Of a stretch of 64,000 nt of DNA, positions 36,301 through 48,300 are shown piece after piece (the first letter of the stretch is position 1; each line of letters opens with the position of its first letter). A program made the position numbers and the translations under genes. The DNA is from Andrena cerasifolii. Its lineage: Eukaryota > Arthropoda > Insecta > Hymenoptera > Andrenidae. The stretch is taken from positions 22,659,001 to 22,723,000 of the forward strand of contig NC_135119.1 in assembly GCF_050908995.1 (NCBI RefSeq), given 5' to 3'. Under the pieces are notes generated by a model. That model was given only the letters and a program-made list of their open reading frames with translations, was not told where the DNA came from and ran no database searches.

Positions 36301-39300
36301 TATCTCTCCTTGTATGATCTTGGCCTCTTTCACCACCTCCTCGCTAATGTTCGCCAGTTGGACGTAATCGGTAGCGCGCGGCACGCGAAAGATGTCGGGA
36401 TTCGCTGGACCCTTGAGTACCCTGTGCTGACCTACGACAAACTCTAGTTTTTTCGTCCATGGATTGATAAAGGACGACCACTCGGTTTCGAGGAAGACGT
36501 GGCCGCCGTTCTGCACCCCGAACCTGTAGGGTTTCGATCTGAAGGAGGCACCTTCGAGCCTGATCACCTGTTCAACGATATATATATATACATGTACACA
36601 TACGAGCAATCGGGGGTTAGTAAGAGTTGCACTGGCTTGCACTTTTTCTGCGGATTAGATATTCTTTTCTGGCTATTTCTTTTTATTTTTGTCTCAAGCG
36701 TATACTCGATCGAAACCTAAAGTTTTGATTTTTTTGTTTGTTTGTTTGTTTTAGGGCGCATGCTCACAGTCTCATAGATGTCTTTGATGAAGGGCAGATC
36801 CTCGGGATGGTAGAAGTCAAACAGGGAACGGCCAACCATATCCTGAGGTAGATAGCCAAAGTATTGGACTACGTCAGGATCAACATGGGATAGGTGGCAC
36901 GTCGCGGTGTGGCGGGTCGTGAATATCGAGGATATTATTGTTTCTTCTGGCGCTGCGGAGAACAATAAATAACAAGGTCGGGGTCATTCTCTCTCTTCCC
37001 AGGCGGTTCCTTCGTGATGAAATTTTTTAGTCATAAATGGTACGCGATTAAAGGCTCCCCCAAACCAACGCGAATATCCGCTCCGCGCCGCGGATCAAAT
37101 AAGGCAGCAGTGTTTTTATACGTGGTGGCTTATGGGCAGTGTTATCTGATCCGCGGCGGATCCGCTCCGCGCGGCGAAATTCGCGTCGGTTTGGGGGAGC
37201 CTTTAAAGCGTTTCGATTGGCGGAGAAGCCTGCCGGGAACCGGGTGAACGCTTTGCAGAGACCAACATGAGACTACGTCGCGTAAATTCTGCACGGAACC
37301 ATCGCAGGCTTCTGCGAAGATCTCTACAAGCTTCTGCATGGCACTCTAAATCGCCCTACGACTACACCGGGCTAAATAAACGAACACAGAAGAAATTATT
37401 GGATAATAAGCCGCTTCTAATGTAAGCGTTAATATCCAGGCGAGAAAGTAACAGGCCGATAAGTAAAATAAGCGGCAAACGATTTCTAAAGCGAGTAAGT
37501 AACCGGCGTACGCCTTCGTTTCACCATACTTTGGCATTTGAGTGCGATTAACGTCATGGAATACTGATTTGCGTTTCCTACTTTGTTCGTCGAAATAAAA
37601 ACGTACGGCGAGGAAGGGAAAGGGAGATAATCGATAGAGTTTCAATTAATAATAGCAAACACAGTCGCGATATTGTATACTGCTTAATTGTCTCGGTTAT
37701 TTCTGTTTCCCTCTTTGCTTTATTAAAACGTGGAGTAAACAATAGCAACGACGAAATATCGCAGCGTCTCTAACAAGCAAAGCGTGGGCTGTACTATTGG
37801 TGAGCAATTATGAATGCAGCGGAGGTTTGTGCTGCGTTTAAATGAATAATCGAAACAGTGGTCTCCAAACTGAACGGGAACGAAAAACTGGTCAGATGAT
37901 AAGAGAACGAAGAGATGAGAAGACGACAAAGATGAGATGCTATCAACATCGTCACGACTCTCGGGTAAACATTTCTGATTTAATACAAATTACCTTCTGC
38001 TTAAGGCATGTCGCCACGGAAACCACCGAGTCATACAGTACCATCGAGGAGACTAGACCGACGAAACGACTCGATTAACGTTTCTTCCACTGCGAAGGAT
38101 TCGGGTATAATAAATTCTAACAACTTCCGAAGTTACTGGCAACATTTCGCGGCGAGCCGGGCGAGAGGGGGGATTTATCGAATCTTTTTGTCAGTCGGCT
38201 CTCCTCGAAGATCTTCATCCGTACTACCTTTATATGCAGAACGAACAGGTTGGGCAGTAACCACCAGGAACATTGCTTTGTGTTGCTGCTCAGTGGCGCG
38301 GTCTCGATAGTCTCTGAACGACAGCGTCAAGTGGAACGGGAGGTACAAGTTCGACCTTGCCTCCTTGTGCTGGCCGCTGGATTGGTGAACAACCGACCTC
38401 GCGTACTTTCGCAACCCGCAGAACAAGCTAGCTCTTCTGCCGTTAATACCTGCGAAAAATCAGTGCCCCGGGTAATCTTAATATCGAGTTCTACGAGTTC
38501 AAGTTCATTTGTATTTTGTTGTAAGACAGTATGAATAGATCTGGTTTAACCCTTATTAGTCACGCGGGGTGTATTTCCTTCTTTGCCAATATTTCTGTAA
38601 ATTTTTAGATCTTGATATTAAAATTTAAAAATTTGACGAATTTCAACCAAAGAAATCGCTTAATTCAGCAACTACTTTTTTAACTACAAATTTCATCGAA
38701 TCGAAATTTACATTTCTAGAAAAGAAGACTATTAGATAATGATTGCATGACTGTTACGAATGTACAATTATCACTGAAAAGTTAAAAGATTCAAAAGTTC
38801 GAAAATGGTAACTGAAAAATGACGCTGGAGTGCAGTGAACCCCTTGTGACTAATTTCTGATTATAAAAAGGTGTGACTGCGAAGGGTTGAGAGATTCTAA
38901 ATCCTACCTTTCGGTCTGTCCTCCTGCGGCGACACAATCCCGCTGGTGATCTGGCCAGCCAATGTAGCCTTATCCTTGGCATGGACGTAGTCGATGAAGG
39001 AGCGCCCGATCCATGAATCTTTCGGGTATCCTAGAGCTGTGCATATCGAGGGGGTTGTGCACAACACCAGGCCGTCGTGCATCGAAATCACCGCGCAAAA
39101 TCCCTCCTACAGAATACAACATGAACACGTGTCAGGCCTCGTTCACGGCAGATCTGCATTTCGTAAGTGAGTATTAGCACGTAGGTGGCAGCGAATCTAT
39201 GCCATCGAGAGCAGTTTCATGGAAAAAGCTCGACGACGTTCATCAAGTAGCTAGTAGAGAGAACACGTCCCTACTTTGTCCTCATTCATGTACCGTTCAC

Positions 39301-42300
39301 ATGTTTCGCTGAGCTTTACTAAAGATGACAAACAGAATTTTGACACGGCTTTATCGTGGGACATTTTTCTACGCGTATCAGCTTCACTGAGCTCGCGTTC
39401 GTTGAATATAAAACACCATGCACGGAGAAATAAGCATCCTTTTGATTCTTTAACGGACTCTATTTTAACACCGAGAAGTGCAACTACGTGCATTAATAAT
39501 ATTCTAAATTGTGCTTAATTTATCTTATTTATATGCCGATCATTCTGTTCTCCCTACGACGCGTGTTGCCATTTAAATATCAGTTTCATTAGTAAACCCA
39601 TTAAATGCTGCTTAAACCAGTAAACTACAAAATACCCTGCTATTAGTATACCTATAGAAAACCATTCGTGTTAACGTGGATGTTAAAAAAAAACTGGTAT
39701 ACAATACTTCCTAAGGGACTTGGTAGCCTCACCGCCCGCTAGAATGTTGCCTCGCTAGTGGCTATCGTGGTCAGAGGGAATAAATCTCCTTTCTCCATGC
39801 ATAAAATTTGCTGAAACCTCTCAACAACAACACTACTGTGTTACATCATCGTAGAGTCACAGTGAATTGCATTGATTAAAAAATAATTATACACAGACAT
39901 GGTATGGGAAGCAGTCAGGTTACGCTCGTATTATAAATAGGTAGCAGGATGCTCCTCCGAGCATGCCCGACCCTGGACCTCCCCAAAAAGGAGCCCCTCG
40001 ATCGACCACGGCCGAGCGAGTCCCGAATCACATAATTCTGGCGTTATATTAGACGGATTTATCGTTCGGCGTGTCCCTTTCCTACGTGTCCTTCTACCAC
40101 GGTTACTACTTTAAGAGAGAATCTGTTTCCCCGTTGCTGTGTAATGAATACTAACATTGGCTTGAGATGTGCTATCATCCAGATGGTTCGTACGGGAAGC
40201 ATGCCCTGCTTCCACATCTGTGACAGTATCGCCGTTGTGCTCGCCAGGGTCCGTTGCATCCACCAACTCTACAGTGGCTATTTCTTCTTGTACAACATCC
40301 AACAAAAATTCTCGACGTTATATTACGTTCTTCTTGGGCATACCTTCCCGCGTTTGCTATGGTTTGCGACATGGATGTTCATACTCGAGCAGCACGATCG
40401 CGTTCTATTTATTCAAACCTTCCATGGACGCCCCAAGTGTTTTCAGGAAAATAGGGAACCTTTTTAATGTTGCTAGGTAGCGACTTTATTTCTTTTTTGT
40501 TCTTTTGGGGAACAGTTGGGCCGTTCTCAGAGGATATTTGAGTATCTAGGAGTTTGCGAGGAGGGAAGATGGCAACCAAGGGGAAATAGGGTCACTAACA
40601 GAGGGTCTTAACACGTCGGATGAATCTGTCAGAGATATACCTATTCAGAGATCCGGAAACGTGTCTGGTGCCGGGAAAGACACCTCCGAATTAGATCGAA
40701 GACATCTGGATGGAAAGGTTGAGGGTGGCCTGAGAAGCAGGGGCGTCCAAGAAACGTGTTATAATGCCTCTACGAGCTATAGTGACTTAGGTGTGTGGTA
40801 CCCAGCGGGTAGGGTTTGTCGGTTTTTCAAAACCGGTTTATATTTATAAATTTGTAAAATTCGAAAACCGGTTTTTAAATTTAAAAAATCGGTTGTATAT
40901 ACTAGAATTCATATGCAGAAATGAATTAATTATTTAATTAAAAACGTTAACATTTTTATTTGAAATCACCCCAGACACAAGCATATTGTAGTAGGTAATA
41001 GTTTACTAAAACTAATCTTCATGGGTTCATATTTTCCGACGAATGATACTAAATGGAATAAAGATTTATAATTTGGTACCACTGTAAAAGATTTATATTT
41101 TATGCGGATTTTAGTTATTTTAGTTTTTTTTAAATGAACTCAAAAATAGTACGGATTTGTACGAATTTTAGTTAATTGAATTCTTTATTTGCTTTTGTAT
41201 AGATAGAGTATATTTTATTTTGTAATATTTTCGTAATTCCATAAATATTAAGGAAACTGAACATTTTTAAAATAAGTACAAATATTTATTTACCATTTTA
41301 ATTACATATTTTTTGTGAAAATTCGAAAACCGTTTTTTGGAAATAATGGAATTCCAAACCCGGTTTTTTTCAAAAGTCGGTTTTTGTATAAACTTAATCG
41401 ATACCCTGCTGGGTACGGGCCGCTAAACGTGCCCCCCCCGCACTACCTCTTGCAGGACTGTGTTTAGGGAAGACCAGGACAAAACCTGGGCCCGAAAGAG
41501 TAAAATAAGTTATTAATTTAAAATTATTTATACTGCTACTGTTCTAATGCAGTACATATACCTTACTGAAATGGATTTGTATTTAATATGTGCTGACAAT
41601 GAGACAATTTTTAATAGTCAGTAGCAAAACTTAATTGGTGTCTTTTAATAATGATAAACAGTATCTTCAATTTCTGATTTATTTGATTAAAATCGAAGTT
41701 GTAACACTTAATCTATAAGGCCCCGGTTTTGTTCTGATCCTCCCTAAACACAGTCCTGCAAGAGGTAGTAGAGGGCCACGTTTAGCGGCCCATACCCAGC
41801 AGGATATCGGTTAAGATATCCGCTGAGTGACCTCACACCTAAGCCACTATAGCTCGTAGGAGCACTATACGCGTTACACGCAATGTGCTGCATGAGTAAT
41901 GGAATGATGAAGTAAAGGATAGGGGTTGCATGTGTTTCCTTAGTCCAACAGAACGGCAATATCGCGAAGACGTTTCGCACTGCACTAATACAGAACCCAA
42001 AGCTCAGGGCAATAATCGAACAAAAAGCCGGAAGACCAGAAATTGGTCAACAGTCTTTCAACCTTGAGCTCTACGGGTGCGTCCTTCGGAACACAGTGGG
42101 GTGGTACCAAGGCAATTTTTGCTTCTCGACCCTGAAATCGCTGTTCGACGCGTACTTTTGATTTCTGTTCCCGTACGTGACTTCGTGACCTTTTTTTACC
42201 TTTTTTTTTTTAACACCGATCTGCACATGAAATTGTTCACCGCGCGAATACTCTCGCCGCGCAACGTAGTCGCTCGTCGTGCAACGAACTAAGTAGAGGC

Positions 42301-45300
42301 CGAGCATCGTTATTACATAAGTAACCGATCTATTCTCGCGCTGGGGTACACGTATAATACGCGTCCTATTGCAGGACTGCGATGCAAAGCTCGTAACGAG
42401 CGAATCAGGTCCAGGGCTCGTAACGGCCGACGAAAAAAGCCTATGTGAGGATCGGTCAGTTATTAAAAATTATGTAAAATAATTACGTAAGTCAGAGGCG
42501 CTCTCGCGGCGTTATATAAAGCTTGCTTCGATCCGGCAGCCGATGTAGTCGGACCAAACGAGAGTGCTCGGTCCCGCCCTTTGTTCACGGAATACTACTG
42601 CGTGATTATATAAAACTGATGTGGAATGAGAGGTGCCCGATGTTTAGAATGTTTTGGATACGTCATCCCCCGTTACAAATGCCGGCGACACATTTAAATT
42701 TCATTTCACTGCAGAGAAAATGTAGATCAGATGCATACGTGCTTAGGTTGCAAGAGAGTATCAGCGGTTTTGCAAAGAATTTTCATGAATTATTTTCAGA
42801 AACTAACGTACGGATTTTAACGTTCTTGGGGGTTAAATTTATTATTTTTCATGTTTCCAAAATATAATTACAAATGTGTGAATGTAAATCGCAATGTTTG
42901 TGCCTCAGAGAGGGTTTCTAACGATAAGACGAGGAAGTATCGATATTCTACCTCGTAATTGAGTTAGGAGACGAGGTGCGTTCTTCGGCGTTCTGATTCG
43001 AATGGAGAGGGCTGAGAATAAGTGCCAGGGTAACAACAGCTATTATTACTCCACTGTTTAAATACCGTATTCCGGGCACCACTCTCTCGTGGAGAGGCTC
43101 GCGATACCGACAGCTACCGAAATTTCTGTCCTCGAATTCCAGAGTCCATTGAATCTCGTCCTTGTCAAAATTAAAACACAATAGTCGAAGACACGGCGAA
43201 CATACGTGGACGTTCCATGATTATAAATGCAACCAGCGAGAGATGCAATAGATCTACATATGAGATCGAGAGTCTGGCGGACTAAGGTAACTACGGGGAT
43301 TGAGGGGGTGGGTTCATTCGAAGCCTTTGATTGTGAAGTAAGCGAAATCTAACTGAAGGGAAGAATGCACGAAACAAAATTGTTGCATAAAAGTATCGAC
43401 TGCCTTTCTTTCGTCTAAAAAATTCTTTCATATTTTTGGAACTATCAACGACTCGAATATTAATATCCGCGCAGTATTCGGCGATTAAAATAGAACAGCT
43501 CTATGTTCGATCGGTAGACAAATGTTTCCGTTTCGATTAACTACTGAAACCGCTAGGAAGGATTGTATTCGGTGAGGTCGACAGAATCAGTAGTACGAAC
43601 AAATATCTAGCCCGACGCGACGGTGAAAATTTGATATTCGTCCTGTCTCCCGTTGCATCGCCACTGCGATACATCGATTATAACACCTCGACGATGAAGG
43701 AGTGTGAGGAACAGTAGAGTTTAACGTGCATTTCTTCCCAACGATTTCTAGATCGCAACCAACCTGGTTTCTTTTCGAGGATAGGTTTCGTTGGGACGAC
43801 GACATTATAGGACACGCCCTCCGGCGGCGTGCCGACGTTTTTCAACGCGCTATCCGCCGCATCGTTAACAGCCAAAATCGCCTTCGACTTCTTCTTCTTA
43901 TCCTTTCTTTTGCTGATCGGCTGCGGTAGTGCTTCATTGCTATGTTCATATAGACATTATATGTACAATGTGCAAAAACTTCTAACCTTATCTAGCGGAC
44001 AGATCCAAAAATTAGTACACATCGGTCCTATTGCATAAATAGGGGTGGTAAAGGGCGATGTCCCAGACAATATTTCGGTGGGGGAGATATTTTCGTTTTA
44101 CGAATAAAGCAATCGCGATTAATAAAGTAATACAGACGAATAATAATAATAATAATAATAATTAATGGAGTAAACTACTTACAAGGGAACATCCCGGACC
44201 CGGAAATTCAAAATATTCTGAAACTTCGTGAATATGTAGGGAATTTCCCCCTGATTACAACGGAATTTTTGTTTGCTGCCCAAATTCACTCTAAGGGGGT
44301 GTAATTGACCCCTGAAAATCCGGTTTTTTCCCGATTTTCTGTTATAACTCGTGAACTGTAAAATAATTTTTTTTGCCAAATGATAGATCTAATTAAAAGA
44401 AGTAACTTTTATCTCGAAACTTTTTCTCTATCTCTTACATTTCGCGAGTTATAACACAAAATCGGAGAATAGACAAATTTTCGGGGGTTAATTTCACCCC
44501 TTAGAGTGAATTTGGGTAGCAAACAAAAATTGCGTTGTAATCAGGAGAAAATCCCCTACATATTCACAAAGTTTCAGAATTTTTTTGAATTTTCGGTTAG
44601 TTATACTTCCTTGTTAGTAAACTATCTCTCTTCCTCCTACGACATATGTACTGCATTATAAAATATTAATTTCTCGTTTTAAGTGGAATGTTCGTGGTAC
44701 GTTTCAGCCGACAGACAAGTAGTAGTAGAGCAGAGACGGGCAAAAATTTTATTTAAATAAAAATTTTGAATAACGAATAAAAGTTAACGAAATTACTAGT
44801 CGTCAACGAGGTTAGGCATAATAACAAATCTATCTAGACCTCGCCTTTTCACCATCCTATGTCTTAAAATTGGTGAAATAAAGACGGAAAATAAAAAATA
44901 AATAAAAATCGTGTCGAACAAAGTTAATTTTTTTTTAACTTTTATTCGTTATTCGAAATTTGTATTTAAATAAAATGTTTTTCCATCTCTGTAGTAGAGT
45001 AAGCTTAATATTTCCAGCAGAGTTTTCGCGCACCGTACCAACACCTCGCGTGCATTATCGCGAGGCTCATTTCGTGGGAAATCTTATGAAAATACCCTTT
45101 AAAACACCTTAAAATAGACTCTGTCTGTTCTCTCGCATTCGTCACAACAACGTGATACAGGAAACGTTCATATCTTTTTATAAACTGTTGACGGGTACGG
45201 TATCAAACGTACATGTTCTAAAAATAAGTATAATTTTCGCTGATTCGACAATCAAGAAGCGCGGTGGCTGTACGTGCGAACGTGAGCTGCGGGTTGACTT

Positions 45301-48300
45301 CCGACGTGAGACATTTTGTCATCGGTCATAGTGTCATTGGTCGGTGTAGGAGTGAACTGAAGCTAGAGTGAACCGTGAGATAACTTTCTCCAGGAAAAGC
45401 ATTTGCGGAAAAATACCGTGCATAACAAACGTTTCAAGACGTCGGATCGTGACTAGCTTCGTTACGTAACGAGGAGAAAGCGCATTTCTCTAACGATAAT
45501 TTCAAGCTTTCTCTAGGATAAGACCGACCATCTAACGCGAGCACTTCCTTGTTCGGATTTAAAGGTTCGAAAATGCCAGAGGCGGGTAAAACTCTTGGAA
45601 TAGGTCTCTAATATCCTTCATCGTCATATTGCATGAATGCGCACTTTGATTTTCTGTAACTACCCCATGTTTAAAACCTTATCTATACATTCGTACGAAG
45701 ATACGACATCTAGGATAATAACTCTAAAGTTATAAGACAATGAAACTGAAAAACCTGATCAATATCGAATTTTGTTCGGCACAGAGGTAATTTTGGAGGA
45801 TTTTGCTTCGAAAAAAGTTTCAAATAAATTGGCGGATGAAATCTATTTCCAAGGAAATCTGTTTCCGTTTCAATTTTGGAAGGTGATCTTCATCTCTTTG
45901 CTCCGTATAAACTACAACTGATACTGAAAATACAAGATTTTGTTATAGATATTTATAGATCCATTACACAGTTCGACAAAATTTGACTTTTTTCGGACTT
46001 GTAACATTCAATAACTTAAATGTTCATAATGTACTAACAATTTATATCGTTGTATTCGGGAGGGTTCATAAAATAATTTGACACCACAAGCAACCGAATA
46101 ACCATTACTATTTCGACACAAAAGATGTTCAAAGCTGAAAATTTTCTTCTTTTTTTCAAAATCGAATTTCTCAAAAACTGAGGGTGGTGGCGACAAACGG
46201 TTTGCGGATTTGCTTTCAATGCAAGAAAATCTATAAGAAACGACTATTGAATGTTACAAGTCCAGATGGCTGTCGAACTGTGTTATCTTGCGACATCTTT
46301 GTACATCTTTGTACATCTTATACATTGAAAATGAAGGACCTTGGCCATTGAGATTAATCATCATCAAATTTTATTCGCATTATACTCGCGATGGATGTAA
46401 AGTTTCCAAATACACCGACTTGGTACTGCCATCGCCATTTAGAAAAACGCTGATGGAGAATCGTACTCGCACGTAACCTTGACCTAGCCCTCGCAGGAGG
46501 ATTTCCACGCGGAGTGAGACTCTGCTAAAGTTCCCTACGAAGCTGTCACGCTTCATGCACCCCCTCTCTATTGGCTCAAATTCTGCACACTGTGTCGCCG
46601 AAGACCAATGAATTGCCGCCGACGCGAGGTGTGTCATTCAGCGCGACAAATATTTCCATGCGTGCAGGCAGTGGCATTCTCGCCGTATGAAAACGCACAC
46701 CGCGACCGATCCCGTGGAAATTGGATGTCCACGGTTTTATATCAGATTTTTATAGAAGCAAACTAGACAAAAGGTTCGGCGAACGGTGTCGACGTATTTC
46801 TGCGAGCTGCTTTGAAGATAACGCGCGTGTAGGTGGATCGTGGGCGTTGTGCTTTCAGATACAAATGCGCGGGAGAATTTTTCGAAGCCAGAAATTGGAA
46901 ATAGGGGTTGTTTGATTCTAATTCGTGGATCCGATGCCGATTTATTATTACAACGGTGCAGACCGTCCGGATTATGCAACGAACGGTACATGGGGATATC
47001 TCTTGCCACGTAGGCGACGGCGATGGCGACACTGCAGGCACGTGGCACGGCGCATGCATCAATGTTTACAGCCGCGGCTAACGGTGTTCGCGCGCGCTTT
47101 CTCGTAACTGAATGTAACCGCTCCGTGTGCGTGCGCCAATGCAGATGCTAAATATTCACGCCCAACGGGGGTATGCGCGCGGGCGCGAGTTCACGCTGCG
47201 TCACCTTTACTAATCGCGGTAATTATGGAAACGACCGCGGCGTTAGACACACGGACAACAGAGCGATGGGGAATAAAAAGCCACAATAAGTTCGCTGCCA
47301 TTACGTGGGGCCGTTGAAGTAAACAAAAGTAGAGAGAGTAAACGATAAAAGAAATCCAGCAATGACTAATCCGTAACTAAAATCGTTCTGCGATCCTGAT
47401 CGATGCGGGAGCTCTTGCGTAACGTTTCTAAAAACTGATCGTGGTTGTGCGGTAGGAAATAATCTGAAGAGTTGAATCGCCTATTATAGGCTTCGTTATC
47501 GTAGACCGATGGACGATGCAAAAATGAAACGCGCTTCGCGCACGACAGACGCGTTCTACTCGCACAGCTCACGTTAGCGTACAACGCCTGTTCGATGTTG
47601 CTAGTTAGGTATAGCAATAATTGTGAACACATTGCGATTACTAATTGCACCCTAAACAGCTATTTTAATTTCCGCGACAAAAATAGACGTCTGCGAGCGA
47701 GTGTTTAATAATAATTGTTCAGCTTAAAGTAGCTTTTATGATATTCGAAAAACAACTGTAAGGTGAATGTCCCAATTTCTGCTGATTTAAGAGGTAACTC
47801 GTCATACAGAAGGTGTAAAAAATTTGTTTGCGATGAAAATTTGCAGAGTAATTGATTAATTCTTTAATAATAAATCAACCAATTGACAAACTATTTAAGA
47901 AAGATATTTCAAGATTGTTAACTATTAGTAATTTGTAATTAAATATATAATGCTCTAAATGTCCGTATTTCTGCTCATGAAAAATAGCGATGTATGTATT
48001 GCCTCAAGGTAGTGCAACACTCGCGTAAATGTTTAAATAGTTTAGAATTATTTTGTTGCGACTATAGTGCAAACGTAACGCATATAATAATAAGAAAAAT
48101 ACGAAATGATCGGAAATGGGGACGTGAGCAGAAATTGGGACATTCACCTTACCAACTCAAAGTGTTCTTGATTTTTGTTTGTTCGCGTAAGTTTCCTGGA
48201 CCCATTACTAGCCAAGCATTGAAATAAAGACTGGAATTTTCATTGCGTTTTTCCTAATTAAATCAGAATTTAACACGTTGAATGCCGCGCTAATTTTACA

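Noticed and set aside
37142..37339. 65-residue minus-strand frame as an extra period exon
   Set aside because: Its C-terminal half is the inverted end of the TTAA-flanked MITE, and the period exons on either side already join in phase without it.
40059..40372. Frames on the minus strand as a gag or pol fragment
   Set aside because: No zinc knuckle, protease, reverse transcriptase or integrase signature could be seen; recorded only as a possible remnant.
42948..43181. Minus-strand frame containing AEERTSSPNSITR as a missing period linker exon
   Set aside because: The sequence vaguely resembles the bee PER linker before PAS-A, but the donor leaves phase 2 whereas the next exon needs phase 0, and no acceptor matches the upstream phase.
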